Positions 1 to 6,251 of a DNA stretch of 14,567 nt are shown here, one piece after another (the stretch's first letter is position 1; each line of letters opens with the position of its first letter). This DNA comes from JAGTVG01 sp964389805 (GTDB lineage Bacteria; Bacteroidota; Bacteroidia; Cytophagales; Cyclobacteriaceae). The stretch covers positions 1 through 14,567 of the forward strand of contig CAYMFU010000307.1 in the NCBI GenBank assembly GCA_964389805.1, given 5' to 3'. The position numbers and the translations under genes were made by a program. The notes below the pieces were generated by a model. It was not told the DNA's origin. It did not search any database and saw only the letters and a list, made by a program, of their open reading frames with translations.

Positions 1-41
1 TGCCTCGACTCTGATTTCCTGGTTTTTTCCAAAGTTGACAT
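1..41 (-). CDS. N-terminal fragment of the next ilv operon gene, probably acetolactate synthase large subunit
   Basis: On the minus strand, 10 bp after the ilvD stop, an ATG opens a frame that stays open to the window edge: 13 codons reading MSTLEKTRKSESR. The close spacing in the same direction as ilvD suggests a co-transcribed gene. In Bacteroidota ilvD is commonly followed by ilvB (acetolactate synthase large subunit), which is the most likely identity. The 13 residues are too few to prove it by similarity, so the ilvB call rests on gene order. No Shine-Dalgarno sequence is visible, as elsewhere in the window. Confidence 0.5.
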   Translation of the reverse strand, partial: MSTLEKTRKSESR

Positions 42-51
42 GGTATTTAAT

Positions 52-1722
52 TTAATCGGTTACGCATCCTTCAGATGCAGATGATACAAGTTTAATATAT
101 TTACCTAAAATTCCTTTGTTATATTTATAGGGTGGTTTAACCCAGTTTTCTCTCCTTCTTTTAATTTCTTCTTTTGTCAGGTCTACGTCAAGCCTGTTGT
201 TGACAGCATCGATCGTTATCTTGTCACCATCTTCTATCAATGCAATCAATCCACCTTCCTGAGCTTCAGGAGTAATATGGCCGACTACAAATCCATGCGA
301 TCCTCCAGAGAATCTACCATCCGTAATAAGGGCAACATCTTTTCCAAGGCCTGCTCCAATTACTGCTCCAGTAGGCTTAAGCATTTCGGGCATTCCAGGT
401 GCACCTTTTGGGCCTTCATAACGGATTACTATGACATCACCTTTCTTTACAGTTTTACCTATTCCATCTATAGCTTCAAACTCATTTTCAAATACCCGGG
501 CGGTGCCTGTAAATCGTTCCCCTTCTTTACCCGTTATTTTCGCTACTGATCCTTCCTGTGCAAGATTGCCAAATAATATCTGAATATGACCAACCGGTTT
601 GATCGGGTCACTTAAGGATTTGATAATTACCTGTCCTTCATCCAGGTCACGTGCACCCTCAAGATTTTCTCCTAGGGTTTTTCCTGTTACTGTCAGGCAA
701 TCACCATCCATATATCCTTCATTCATTAAATATCTCATCACTCCGGGCACACCTCCTGCATAATGAAGGTCTTCCATAAGGTATTTACCACTTGGTTTCA
801 GGTCTGCAATAAATGGTGTTTTATCGCTTATCCTTTGAAAATCATTTATACCTAGTTCTATGTCTACTGCCTTTGCCATAGCTATTAAGTGAAGAACAGC
901 ATTGGTGGAGCCTCCTAATGCCATAATGAGTGTAATGGCATTTTCAAAGGCACGCTTGGTCATTATATCCCGTGGCTTGATATCTTTTATTAATAGATTT
1001 TCTATTGCATGACCTATTTGAGAACATTCTATTCGTTTATCTTCACTTATTGCCGGATTCGAAGAAGAATAGGGAAGGGACATGCCTAGAGCTTCTATGG
1101 CTGAAGACATGGTGTTGGCAGTATACATGCCTCCGCAAGCGCCAGCGCCTGGAATTGAATTCTTTATAATACCTTTATAATCTTCATCCGATATGTCACC
1201 CTTCAGTTTTTTGCCATAGGCTTCAAACGCAGAAACGATATTCAGATCTTCACCCTTCCATTTTCCTTTCTTGACGGTTCCCCCATACAGGAGAATACCC
1301 GGCCTGTTCATTCTACCCATTGCCATAATGGCTCCTGGCATGTTTTTATCGCAACCGACAATTGAAACAACGGCATCGTAATGCTGGGCATTAACAACAG
1401 TTTCAATAGAATCCGCAATTATGTCTCTTGAAGGCAAGGAGTATTTCATCCCCTCAGTTCCATTTGGAATTCCATCACTGACTCCGATAGTATGAAATAT
1501 AAGCCCCCACAATCCCTTGTCATCAATGCCTTTTTTAACATCTTTAGCGAGATCATTTAAATGCATATTGCAGGGATTTCCCTGAAATCCTGTGCTTACG
1601 ATCCCAACTTGTGCCTTATTAAGATCATCATCTTGTATTCCCAATGCGTATAGCATAGCCTGTGACGCTGGCTGGGTCTCATTTAGAGTAATGCCTTTAC
1701 TATATTTATTTATTTCACTCAT
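52..1722 (-). CDS. ilvD: dihydroxy-acid dehydratase
   Basis: IlvD dehydrates 2,3-dihydroxy-3-methylbutanoate and its isoleucine-pathway homologue to the 2-keto acids, the third common step of valine and isoleucine synthesis, in the cytoplasm. The 556-residue length is normal for the family. The three cysteines expected to hold the Fe-S cluster are present: C51 in GNPCNMH, C124 in GCDKNMPG and C196 in GACGGMYTANTM. K126, the metal-site lysine after the second cysteine, is also present. The C-terminal motif DGRFSGGSHGF (about 468-478) carries the serine proposed as general base, and PSGK and EGPKGAPGMPEM are intact. The start ATG lies only 12 nt after the U-run of an attenuator terminator, and no Shine-Dalgarno is visible. 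The gene appears complete, with a further gene starting 10 bp downstream. It should be controlled by the leader-peptide attenuator upstream. Confidence 0.97.
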   Translation of the reverse strand: MSEINKYSKGITLNETQPASQAMLYALGIQDDDLNKAQVGIVSTGFQGNPCNMHLNDLAKDVKKGIDDKGLWGLIFHTIGVSDGIPNGTEGMKYSLPSRDIIADSIETVVNAQHYDAVVSIVGCDKNMPGAIMAMGRMNRPGILLYGGTVKKGKWKGEDLNIVSAFEAYGKKLKGDISDEDYKGIIKNSIPGAGACGGMYTANTMSSAIEALGMSLPYSSSNPAISEDKRIECSQIGHAIENLLIKDIKPRDIMTKRAFENAITLIMALGGSTNAVLHLIAMAKAVDIELGINDFQRISDKTPFIADLKPSGKYLMEDLHYAGGVPGVMRYLMNEGYMDGDCLTVTGKTLGENLEGARDLDEGQVIIKSLSDPIKPVGHIQILFGNLAQEGSVAKITGKEGERFTGTARVFENEFEAIDGIGKTVKKGDVIVIRYEGPKGAPGMPEMLKPTGAVIGAGLGKDVALITDGRFSGGSHGFVVGHITPEAQEGGLIALIEDGDKITIDAVNNRLDVDLTKEEIKRRRENWVKPPYKYNKGILGKYIKLVSSASEGCVTD

Positions 1723-1734
1723 ATTTTAGATATT

Positions 1735-1766
1735 AAAAAAGCCTTTCTGTCACGAGAAAGGCTTTT
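1735..1766 (-). terminator. attenuator terminator hairpin in the ilvD leader
   Basis: Read on the minus strand, AAAAGCCTTTCT (1766-1755), a 6-nt loop CGTGAC and AGAAAGGCTTTT (1748-1737) form a perfect 12-bp stem that ends in a run of six U (1740-1735). This is an intrinsic terminator placed inside the leader, between the leader peptide stop and the ilvD start. Its 5' arm can instead pair with 1795-1785, giving an antiterminator, so it is best read as a regulated attenuator and not as the end of an upstream gene. The plus-strand reading also has a short T run, but no plus-strand gene lies before it. Confidence 0.88.
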
Positions 1767-1795
1767 AGCTTATATAATATATATCCTTTCTCACG
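1751..1795 (-). promoter_or_regulatory. antiterminator pairing of the ilv attenuator
   Basis: On the minus strand CGTGAGAAAGG (1795-1785) can pair over 11 bp, including two G-U pairs, with CCTTTCTCGTG (1761-1751). The second segment overlaps the 5' arm and loop of the terminator hairpin, so the two structures exclude each other. The leader peptide stop codon (1793-1791) lies inside the first segment. A ribosome that reaches the stop would cover it and let the terminator form, while a ribosome stalled on the Ile/Val codons would leave it free and allow read-through. A weak TCCTT/AAGGA pairing could act as the protector (1:2) stem. Confidence 0.78.
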
Positions 1796-1859
1796 AATCC
1801 TGGTAAGGAATCACAAGTACAATAACAATCACAGACACTATAGATCTAATACTGATCAT
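1791..1859 (-). CDS. ilv operon leader peptide (attenuator)
   Basis: A 22-codon minus-strand frame begins with ATG at 1859 and ends with TGA at 1791. Twelve of 22 residues are branched-chain: six Ile, five Val, one Leu. Residues 7-17 read IVSVIVIVLVI, broken only by one Ser. The stop lies inside the antiterminator arm, and the terminator begins 24 nt further on, just before ilvD. This is the classical layout of a leader peptide that senses charging of tRNA-Ile and tRNA-Val. There is no Shine-Dalgarno, as is usual in Bacteroidota. The peptide itself is not expected to have a function; its translation is the signal. It is too short for routine gene callers. Confidence 0.85.
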   Translation of the reverse strand: MISIRSIVSVIVIVLVIPYQDS

Positions 1860-1904
1860 AAAAAACAATTTTAAGGCCCAAACAGGGCATTTTGAAATTG
1901 GCTT

Positions 1905-1935
1905 CAAAAGTCTTACAATTATTTATAAAATCAAA
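1905..1935 (-). promoter_or_regulatory. probable sigma-70-type promoter of the ilv leader
   Basis: On the minus strand a TTTG (1935-1932) is followed after 19 nt by GACTTTTG (1912-1905), which matches the Bacteroidota -7 consensus TAnnTTTG in all but its first base. Order and spacing fit the -33/-7 arrangement known for this phylum. Transcription would start about 40 nt before the leader peptide. A small palindrome, AAATCT-AA-AGATTT, lies just upstream at 1950-1963. The call rests on the consensus match and the position only. Confidence 0.45.
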
Positions 1936-2102
1936 GTTTTTCGATCAAAAAATCTAAAGATTTAAGAGGTAATTAAAAATATATATTAAATAAGTGCTAC
2001 TTTTCAAGAATATTGTTTAAGTCTAACAGATAAATTTTAGATGATATTTCGCCAATAGTGTATTTTAAGAAATTTTAATTTGGCTTGGGGTCAGGTAATA
2101 AG

Positions 2103-2135
2103 TTTATCAATAACATTTCTCCAGTTATTGAGAAA
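2103..2135. repeat. imperfect inverted repeat, possible operator
   Basis: TTTATCAATAAC (2103-2114) and GTTATTGAGAAA (2124-2135) are complementary over 12 bp with one mismatch, around a 9-nt spacer. It lies about 70 bp before the DUF4097 gene and more than 160 bp beyond the ilv promoter. With no T run it is not a terminator, so a regulator-binding site or an RNA hairpin is possible. Its left arm resembles the left half of the palindrome at 6838-6856. Function is unproven. Confidence 0.4.
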
Positions 2136-2150
2136 TTATTAATGTCATTG

Positions 2151-2177
2151 TGCAACCTTCGCAATAAAAATTCCATC
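2151..2177 (+). promoter_or_regulatory. weak ECF-like promoter candidate before the DUF4097 gene
   Basis: TGCAAC (2151-2156) is followed after 17 nt by CATC (2174-2177). This resembles the stronger TGTAAC-N16-CGTC signal in front of the ECF sigma gene, with one mismatch in each box and one extra spacer base. It lies 30 bp before the start codon, a plausible promoter distance. The match is weak and could be chance. Confidence 0.22.
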
Positions 2178-2207
2178 TTTATTATTTAAAGCAAAAACAT
2201 TAAGAAT

Positions 2208-3137
2208 ATGAAATCACATTACTCAGTACTGGCTTTTATTTTATTAGTTTTTATAGCTCTTATCCCTAAAACTGTTTTTTCGCAGGATATTCTTGCAAAA
2301 GCAAACTTCTCAATTGAACAAGTCAAATATCTTGAAGTTGAAGGGAGTTTCTGTAATATAGAACTCAATGGGTATTCAGGAACGTCATTGAAAATGGACG
2401 GTAAGATAGAAGGTTCAGGGGATCCGGATAAATACGAAATTATATATCGTGAAGATGGTGGCAGAATTAAAGTATGGATAGAACGCCCAAATAACATATG
2501 GAGAAATATTGAAGGCTTACTGCATTTTGACGTACCTGAAAATGTAATTGTAATGGTAGATAACAGTTCAGGAAATATTGAAGCGGAAGATCTTAAATCA
2601 AGTGAGATTACACTCGAAGCTTCCTCCGGTAACATTATTACAAGGAATATGAAAGGGGTTTTGAGTTTACGATGTTCCTCCGGAAATATTACTTTATCTG
2701 ATCAAAACGGGAATGCTACTTTGCGAGCCTCCTCGGGAAATCTTAAAATCGATGAAGTGAGTGGGGATCTTGAAGCCCATGCATCTTCCGGAAATATTAC
2801 TATATATGAAGTCATAGGGAATGTAGAAGCAGACTGTTCTTCCGGCAATATTAAATTAGGGGATATAGAAGGCCGGCTTAATGTTGGAAGTTCATCCGGG
2901 AACATCAGGGGTGAGGATATATTATTAACAGGCGATTCAAGATTCAAAGCATCCTCAGGCAATGTTACCATTGGATTGTTAAATTCAGAGGACGACTTAA
3001 GTTTTGACCTTGATTCAGGGTCCGGAAATTTGTATGCAGCAGGAAGTACTTCGGATGATAGACTTATTTTAAGGAAAGGTTCTATAAATATCACCGGTAT
3101 CACTACCAGTGGGAGTCAGAGGTATACAACAGATTAA
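2208..3137 (+). CDS. exported DUF4097-type protein with SSGN beta-solenoid repeats
   Basis: The 309-residue product starts with a signal peptide (about residues 1-26, ending KTVFSQ), so it is exported. From residue 120 the motif SSGN recurs at 120, 139, 157, 175, 193, 211, 229 and 249, with GSGN at 271. Spacing is mostly exactly 18 residues, and each repeat reads like SSGNI-x-hydrophobic-x5-G-x-hydrophobic. This is the pattern of DUF4097 (toastrack-like) proteins, which form a one-sided beta-solenoid. No enzyme motif, lipobox or membrane anchor is visible. Members are often found near sigma/anti-sigma or two-component genes, and here a kinase and an ECF unit are next door, but the exact role is unknown. 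The stop is 3 bp from that of the convergent kinase gene, with no separate terminator between them. Confidence 0.88.
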   Translation: MKSHYSVLAFILLVFIALIPKTVFSQDILAKANFSIEQVKYLEVEGSFCNIELNGYSGTSLKMDGKIEGSGDPDKYEIIYREDGGRIKVWIERPNNIWRNIEGLLHFDVPENVIVMVDNSSGNIEAEDLKSSEITLEASSGNIITRNMKGVLSLRCSSGNITLSDQNGNATLRASSGNLKIDEVSGDLEAHASSGNITIYEVIGNVEADCSSGNIKLGDIEGRLNVGSSSGNIRGEDILLTGDSRFKASSGNVTIGLLNSEDDLSFDLDSGSGNLYAAGSTSDDRLILRKGSINITGITTSGSQRYTTD

Positions 3138-3140
3138 TTA

Positions 3141-4562
3141 TTAGCCGTCCAGTTTAACTTGACCAAGATGCGCTTCAATTTTGGCTTTCAATTCATTGGA
3201 GTTAAATGGTTTGGTTACATAATCATCCATCCCGGCAGAATATAATTTATCAAGATCATTGATCATTACATCTGCTGTCAAGGCGATAATTGGGATTTTC
3301 CTTGAAATATCATTTTCAAAATTCCTGATAGCCATGGTGGCTTCCCAACCATCCATTTCCGGCATATGTAAGTCCATGAGAATGAGATCATACCTGTTGG
3401 CTTTAAACTTATCCAGCGCTTCAAGCCCATTTTCTGCAGTGTCTATCTTATAATCCCATCTTTCCAGGAAGCGCTTGGCCACTTTCATATTCATTTCATT
3501 ATCCTCAACCAGAAGAATGTAGGTTGAAAATGCATCGCCTTCTGTTGGCTCTTTCGAATCCTCTTTCTTTTTATCCTCTAAATCTTTTGTTTGATTTATG
3601 CCAAATGTAAGGGTGAAGAAAAATTCTGACCCTTCCCCGGGATTACTTTCTACATGAATATCGGTGCCCTGAATCCTTAACAGGTTTCGAATGATGGCTA
3701 ATCCCAATCCTGATCCTCCAAATTTTCGGGTTGTTTCGGTGGTAGCCTGCTCAAAACGATCGAATATCCTTTCCTTCTCTTTAGAGGAAATTCCTATTCC
3801 AGTGTCTCTAATGCTAAATTTAATATCTATATCCTCATTTGTCTTTTTAAGACAATCTACGTTTACATTTATTTTCCCTGCTTCTGTAAACTTGATGGCA
3901 TTATCTATTAAATTAACAAGTATTTGAGATAACCGATGGGGGTCTCCAATCAATGATTCAGGAACATCCTCTCCCACAGTTAAATTAAATTCCAGGTTTT
4001 TATTTTCAGCTTTACTCTTAAAAGTATTCTTCATGTTAGTTAAGAGTTGACTTGCATTAAAGCGCGTATTTTCTATTTTGATTTTTCCTTCCTCTATTTT
4101 AGAGAAATCAAGAATATCGTTAATCAGGACAAGAAGGTTCTCACCTGAAAACTTTATACTACGTAATAGTTCGATCTGATCTTCTCTGGGATTTTCAATC
4201 ATCAGGATCTCGGATAAACCAATAACTGCATTCAGCGGGGTCCTGATCTCGTGGCTCATATTGGATAGAAATTTCTGCTTAGCAACAGAAGCACTTTCAG
4301 CTTTTTCTTTTGCTTCGATCAGTTCAAGGTTCTTTTCATTTAAGGTTTGATTCTTCTCTTCTATGTCAGAATGGGCTTTTTCTATTTCTTTATTTTTAAC
4401 GCTCAGGCTGATATTAGACCTTTTTTTATTTTCATAGGCCCTCCATAAAAGAAATAAAATGGCAATAAGAAAAGTGATGAGCAGCAGTCCGCCATGGAAG
4501 ATGAGGTCATCTATAAAGGACTCACTATATGCATTCTCATTAAATATATTCGTCAATAACAT
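3141..4562 (-). CDS. membrane-anchored hybrid histidine kinase with C-terminal receiver domain
   Basis: A 473-residue sensor kinase. It has a short N-terminal segment (1-24), one membrane helix (about 25-40), a charged coiled coil (about 43-95), and a HisKA domain with H104 in SHEIRTPLNAVIG. The HATPase domain shows N217 and N221 in the N box, DTGIG (253-257), the F box around 265-270 and GGSGLGLA (282-289). The receiver domain (about 347-466) has E353/D354, phospho-acceptor D397 in LMDLHMPEMDG, T429 and K451. All catalytic residues for autophosphorylation and His-to-Asp relay are present. No periplasmic or PAS sensor domain is visible, so the signal input is unclear: it may come through the coiled coil or a partner protein. 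No separate response regulator or Hpt gene adjoins it. It converges on the DUF4097 gene and diverges from the ECF sigma gene. The start is the first in-frame ATG before the membrane helix. Confidence 0.93.
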   Translation of the reverse strand: MLLTNIFNENAYSESFIDDLIFHGGLLLITFLIAILFLLWRAYENKKRSNISLSVKNKEIEKAHSDIEEKNQTLNEKNLELIEAKEKAESASVAKQKFLSNMSHEIRTPLNAVIGLSEILMIENPREDQIELLRSIKFSGENLLVLINDILDFSKIEEGKIKIENTRFNASQLLTNMKNTFKSKAENKNLEFNLTVGEDVPESLIGDPHRLSQILVNLIDNAIKFTEAGKINVNVDCLKKTNEDIDIKFSIRDTGIGISSKEKERIFDRFEQATTETTRKFGGSGLGLAIIRNLLRIQGTDIHVESNPGEGSEFFFTLTFGINQTKDLEDKKKEDSKEPTEGDAFSTYILLVEDNEMNMKVAKRFLERWDYKIDTAENGLEALDKFKANRYDLILMDLHMPEMDGWEATMAIRNFENDISRKIPIIALTADVMINDLDKLYSAGMDDYVTKPFNSNELKAKIEAHLGQVKLDG

Positions 4563-4676
4563 AATCCACTATATAAAATCATCCCAGATGTGCAATTGAT
4601 TTATTTTCTATGTTAATAAAAAAACTGCTACTATAAGAACGGAAAACTATCCTTTTCATTTTATTTTATGTGCTAT

Positions 4677-4702
4677 TGTAACATTTTTATGATCTAATCG
4701 TC
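4677..4702 (+). promoter_or_regulatory. ECF-type promoter, probably autoregulated by the downstream sigma factor
   Basis: TGTAAC (4677-4682) is followed after 16 nt by CGTC (4699-4702), and the sigma gene ATG is at 4714. An AAC-containing -35 box and a CGTC -10 box 16-17 nt apart are the usual signature of ECF sigma promoters, which often drive their own sigma operon. The leader would be only a few nucleotides long. No TAnnTTTG housekeeping promoter was seen at this position. Recognition by this particular sigma factor is inferred. Confidence 0.6.
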
Positions 4703-4713
4703 TTCCCTTTGAA

Positions 4714-5223
4714 ATGCATTTGAAGTACTTCAAGAATGAAATACTACCATTAAAGGATAAATTATTCAGATATGCTTTAAGCTATATTAAAGATAAAGCG
4801 GAATCAGAAGATATTGTACAGGAAGTATTTATTCGATTATGGCAAAAGCGGAAAAATCTCCATAATATCAAAAACATTGAAGCCTGGAGCATGACTATAA
4901 CAAGGAATCTTACATTTGACAAATTGAAAGCGAACAGGCTTGAGTTAAAAGATCTGCATCATATAGAAGACAAGGCCCAGGTGAAGTTCAATCCTGAACA
5001 AATGTTGGAGCAATCCGAAACAATGGACGGAATCAGAAAGATAATTGATTCACTTTCTGAAAAACAGAAACAAGTAATTGTATTGCGCGATATAGAAGGA
5101 CATACTTATCAGGAAATTGGTGATATAATAGGAATTGACCAGAACCTGGTGAAGGTTACACTTTTCAGAGCAAGAGAGAACGTACGAAAAAAATTATTAA
5201 AAACAGACCAGTATGGACTATAG
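4714..5223 (+). CDS. ECF-family RNA polymerase sigma factor
   Basis: A 169-residue cytoplasmic sigma factor with only regions 2 and 4, the layout of the ECF group. Region 2 (about 8-75) includes the conserved DIVQEVFIRLW (33-43) and the WSMTITRNLTFDKLKANR segment (58-75). Region 4 (about 104-157) carries the helix-turn-helix GHTYQEIGDIIGIDQNLVKVTLF (129-151). It should direct core polymerase to the TGTAAC/CGTC-type promoter just upstream and to others not visible here. Its stop overlaps the next start by 11 bp, which couples its translation to that of the membrane anti-sigma partner. The gene heads a four-gene unit ending at the terminator at 6803-6834. The activating signal cannot be told from sequence. 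Confidence 0.94.
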   Translation: MHLKYFKNEILPLKDKLFRYALSYIKDKAESEDIVQEVFIRLWQKRKNLHNIKNIEAWSMTITRNLTFDKLKANRLELKDLHHIEDKAQVKFNPEQMLEQSETMDGIRKIIDSLSEKQKQVIVLRDIEGHTYQEIGDIIGIDQNLVKVTLFRARENVRKKLLKTDQYGL

Positions 5224-5710
5224 CAAGATCAAAATCTTAGTAGAAAAATATTGGAATTGTGAGACCACATTGGAAGAAGAGTCACTCCTCCAGGAATATT
5301 TATCCAGGAGTGATATTCCAGAGGACCTTGAAGAGTATGCCGCCCTTTTTCAATACTATAAATCACAAAGAGAAATTAGGGCGCCCGAAGGATTTGAGGA
5401 CAGGGTACTAAAGGAGATCGAATCCAAAGAAAAGAAGGGAAAACGAAGGTATCTGCATCTTTATTATAAAGTGGCAGCAGCCGTTATCCTGATTTTATTT
5501 GTAGTGACAATCCATCAGAGGTTTATTGCGGTTCGTGATAAAGCTACGGTATTGGTTCAGGATACCTTCGATGATCCTGAAAAAGCCCTGGAAGAAACTA
5601 AAAAAGCCTTATTGCTTGTTTCAGAAAAATGGAGCAAGGGTAAGGACAATATAGCCAGGCTATCTGAATTTAATAAAGCAGAAAAAATTATCAGAAACGA
5701 AAATCTATAA
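5213..5710 (+). CDS. single-pass membrane anti-sigma factor-like protein
   Basis: A 165-residue protein overlapping the ECF sigma gene by 11 bp in another frame. It has a cytoplasmic N-terminal part (1-80) with an acidic helical segment around YWNCETTLEEESLLQEYL (13-30), one membrane helix (about 84-101) and a periplasmic tail (about 103-165). The tail includes DPEKALEETKKALLLVSEKWSKG, of a type that recurs in Bacteroidota proteins next to ECF sigma genes. No HxxxCxxC zinc motif of classical ZAS anti-sigma factors is present. Role as anti-sigma comes from the overlap, the topology and the N-terminal pattern, not from a decisive catalytic motif. The next gene starts 2 bp after its stop. Confidence 0.78.
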   Translation: MDYSKIKILVEKYWNCETTLEEESLLQEYLSRSDIPEDLEEYAALFQYYKSQREIRAPEGFEDRVLKEIESKEKKGKRRYLHLYYKVAAAVILILFVVTIHQRFIAVRDKATVLVQDTFDDPEKALEETKKALLLVSEKWSKGKDNIARLSEFNKAEKIIRNENL

Positions 5711-5712
5711 AA

Positions 5713-6231
5713 ATGAAAAGGTTAATCATTATAATTATTGGTGTTCTTTTATACACTAGCGGATTCTCCCAGGAAGACGTGATAACAAAATATTTCAGTG
5801 AGTATGAAAGACGTGACGATTTTACAACGATCATTATTACGAGCAAAATGTTTCAATTAATTGCGCAGATCCCTGAAAGCGAAGATGAGGAAGACGTGAT
5901 GAATGTAATCCGAAAACTTAATGGATTAAAAATACTCACTTCAAGTGAGTACCCTGAACGTGCTGATTTATCCAGAAAAGCAGTGAAGATCATTACAGAT
6001 AAGGGATTTGAAGAATTGATGATTATTAAAGAAGGCGAGGAAGAAATAAAGTTCATGATCCATGAGGATGATGGGCATATCAGTGAATTTGTAATGTTAA
6101 TTGCAGAAGATGAAGATGGTGATTTCTTCCTGATGACCATGACTGGAAACCTTCAGCTTGAAGATATATCAAGATTGTCTAAAACACTGGATGTTGATGG
6201 ATTTGAACATTTAGAAAAGATTGATAAATAA
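5713..6231 (+). CDS. exported DUF4252 domain protein, first copy
   Basis: A 172-residue protein with an N-terminal signal peptide (about 1-19, MKRLIIIIIGVLLYTSGFS before QED), giving an exported, very acidic product. The body matches the DUF4252 pattern found almost only in Bacteroidota: a short helical start (VITKYFSEYER), then GFEELMIIKEG, a FMIHEDDGHISEFVML strand pair and a closing LSKTLDVDGFEHLEKI. No enzymatic residues or lipobox cysteine are visible. It sits 2 bp behind the anti-sigma gene and 20 bp before a paralogue, so it belongs to the sigma-factor transcript. Its function is unknown. As a co-transcribed exported product it could be an effector or a sensor feeding back on the anti-sigma tail; both are inference. 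Confidence 0.85.
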   Translation: MKRLIIIIIGVLLYTSGFSQEDVITKYFSEYERRDDFTTIIITSKMFQLIAQIPESEDEEDVMNVIRKLNGLKILTSSEYPERADLSRKAVKIITDKGFEELMIIKEGEEEIKFMIHEDDGHISEFVMLIAEDEDGDFFLMTMTGNLQLEDISRLSKTLDVDGFEHLEKIDK

Positions 6232-6251
6232 ACTCAATTAACAGCAATCCT

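Larger units (their letters stand above)
1936..2207. other. rest of the divergent intergenic region between the ilv leader and the DUF4097 gene
   Basis: This AT-rich stretch holds no credible gene. It carries a 6-bp palindrome at 1950-1963, upstream of the ilv promoter; an imperfect inverted repeat at 2103-2135, described separately; and a weak ECF-like promoter candidate at 2151-2177 in front of the plus-strand gene. No clear TAnnTTTG promoter for that gene was found: TTAATTTG near 2080 is one base off, without a matching upstream TTTG. Confidence 0.6.

Noticed and set aside
277..549. Plus-strand open frame inside ilvD
   Set aside because: It is antisense to a clearly conserved ilvD and has no recognisable domain or start context.
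1871..1890. GCCC-TGTTT-GGGC hairpin upstream of the ilv leader peptide
   Set aside because: Only four base pairs and no T run; probably a chance stem in the 5' leader, so it is not listed as a terminator.
2565..3029. Regular repeat that could be mistaken for a CRISPR or tandem DNA array
   Set aside because: The repeat is at protein level (SSGN every 18 residues); the DNA copies are only short and imperfect and lie within an intact reading frame.
2219..3103. Two long minus-strand frames opposite the DUF4097 gene
   Set aside because: They arise from the regular serine/glycine repeat codons of the real gene and resemble no known protein.
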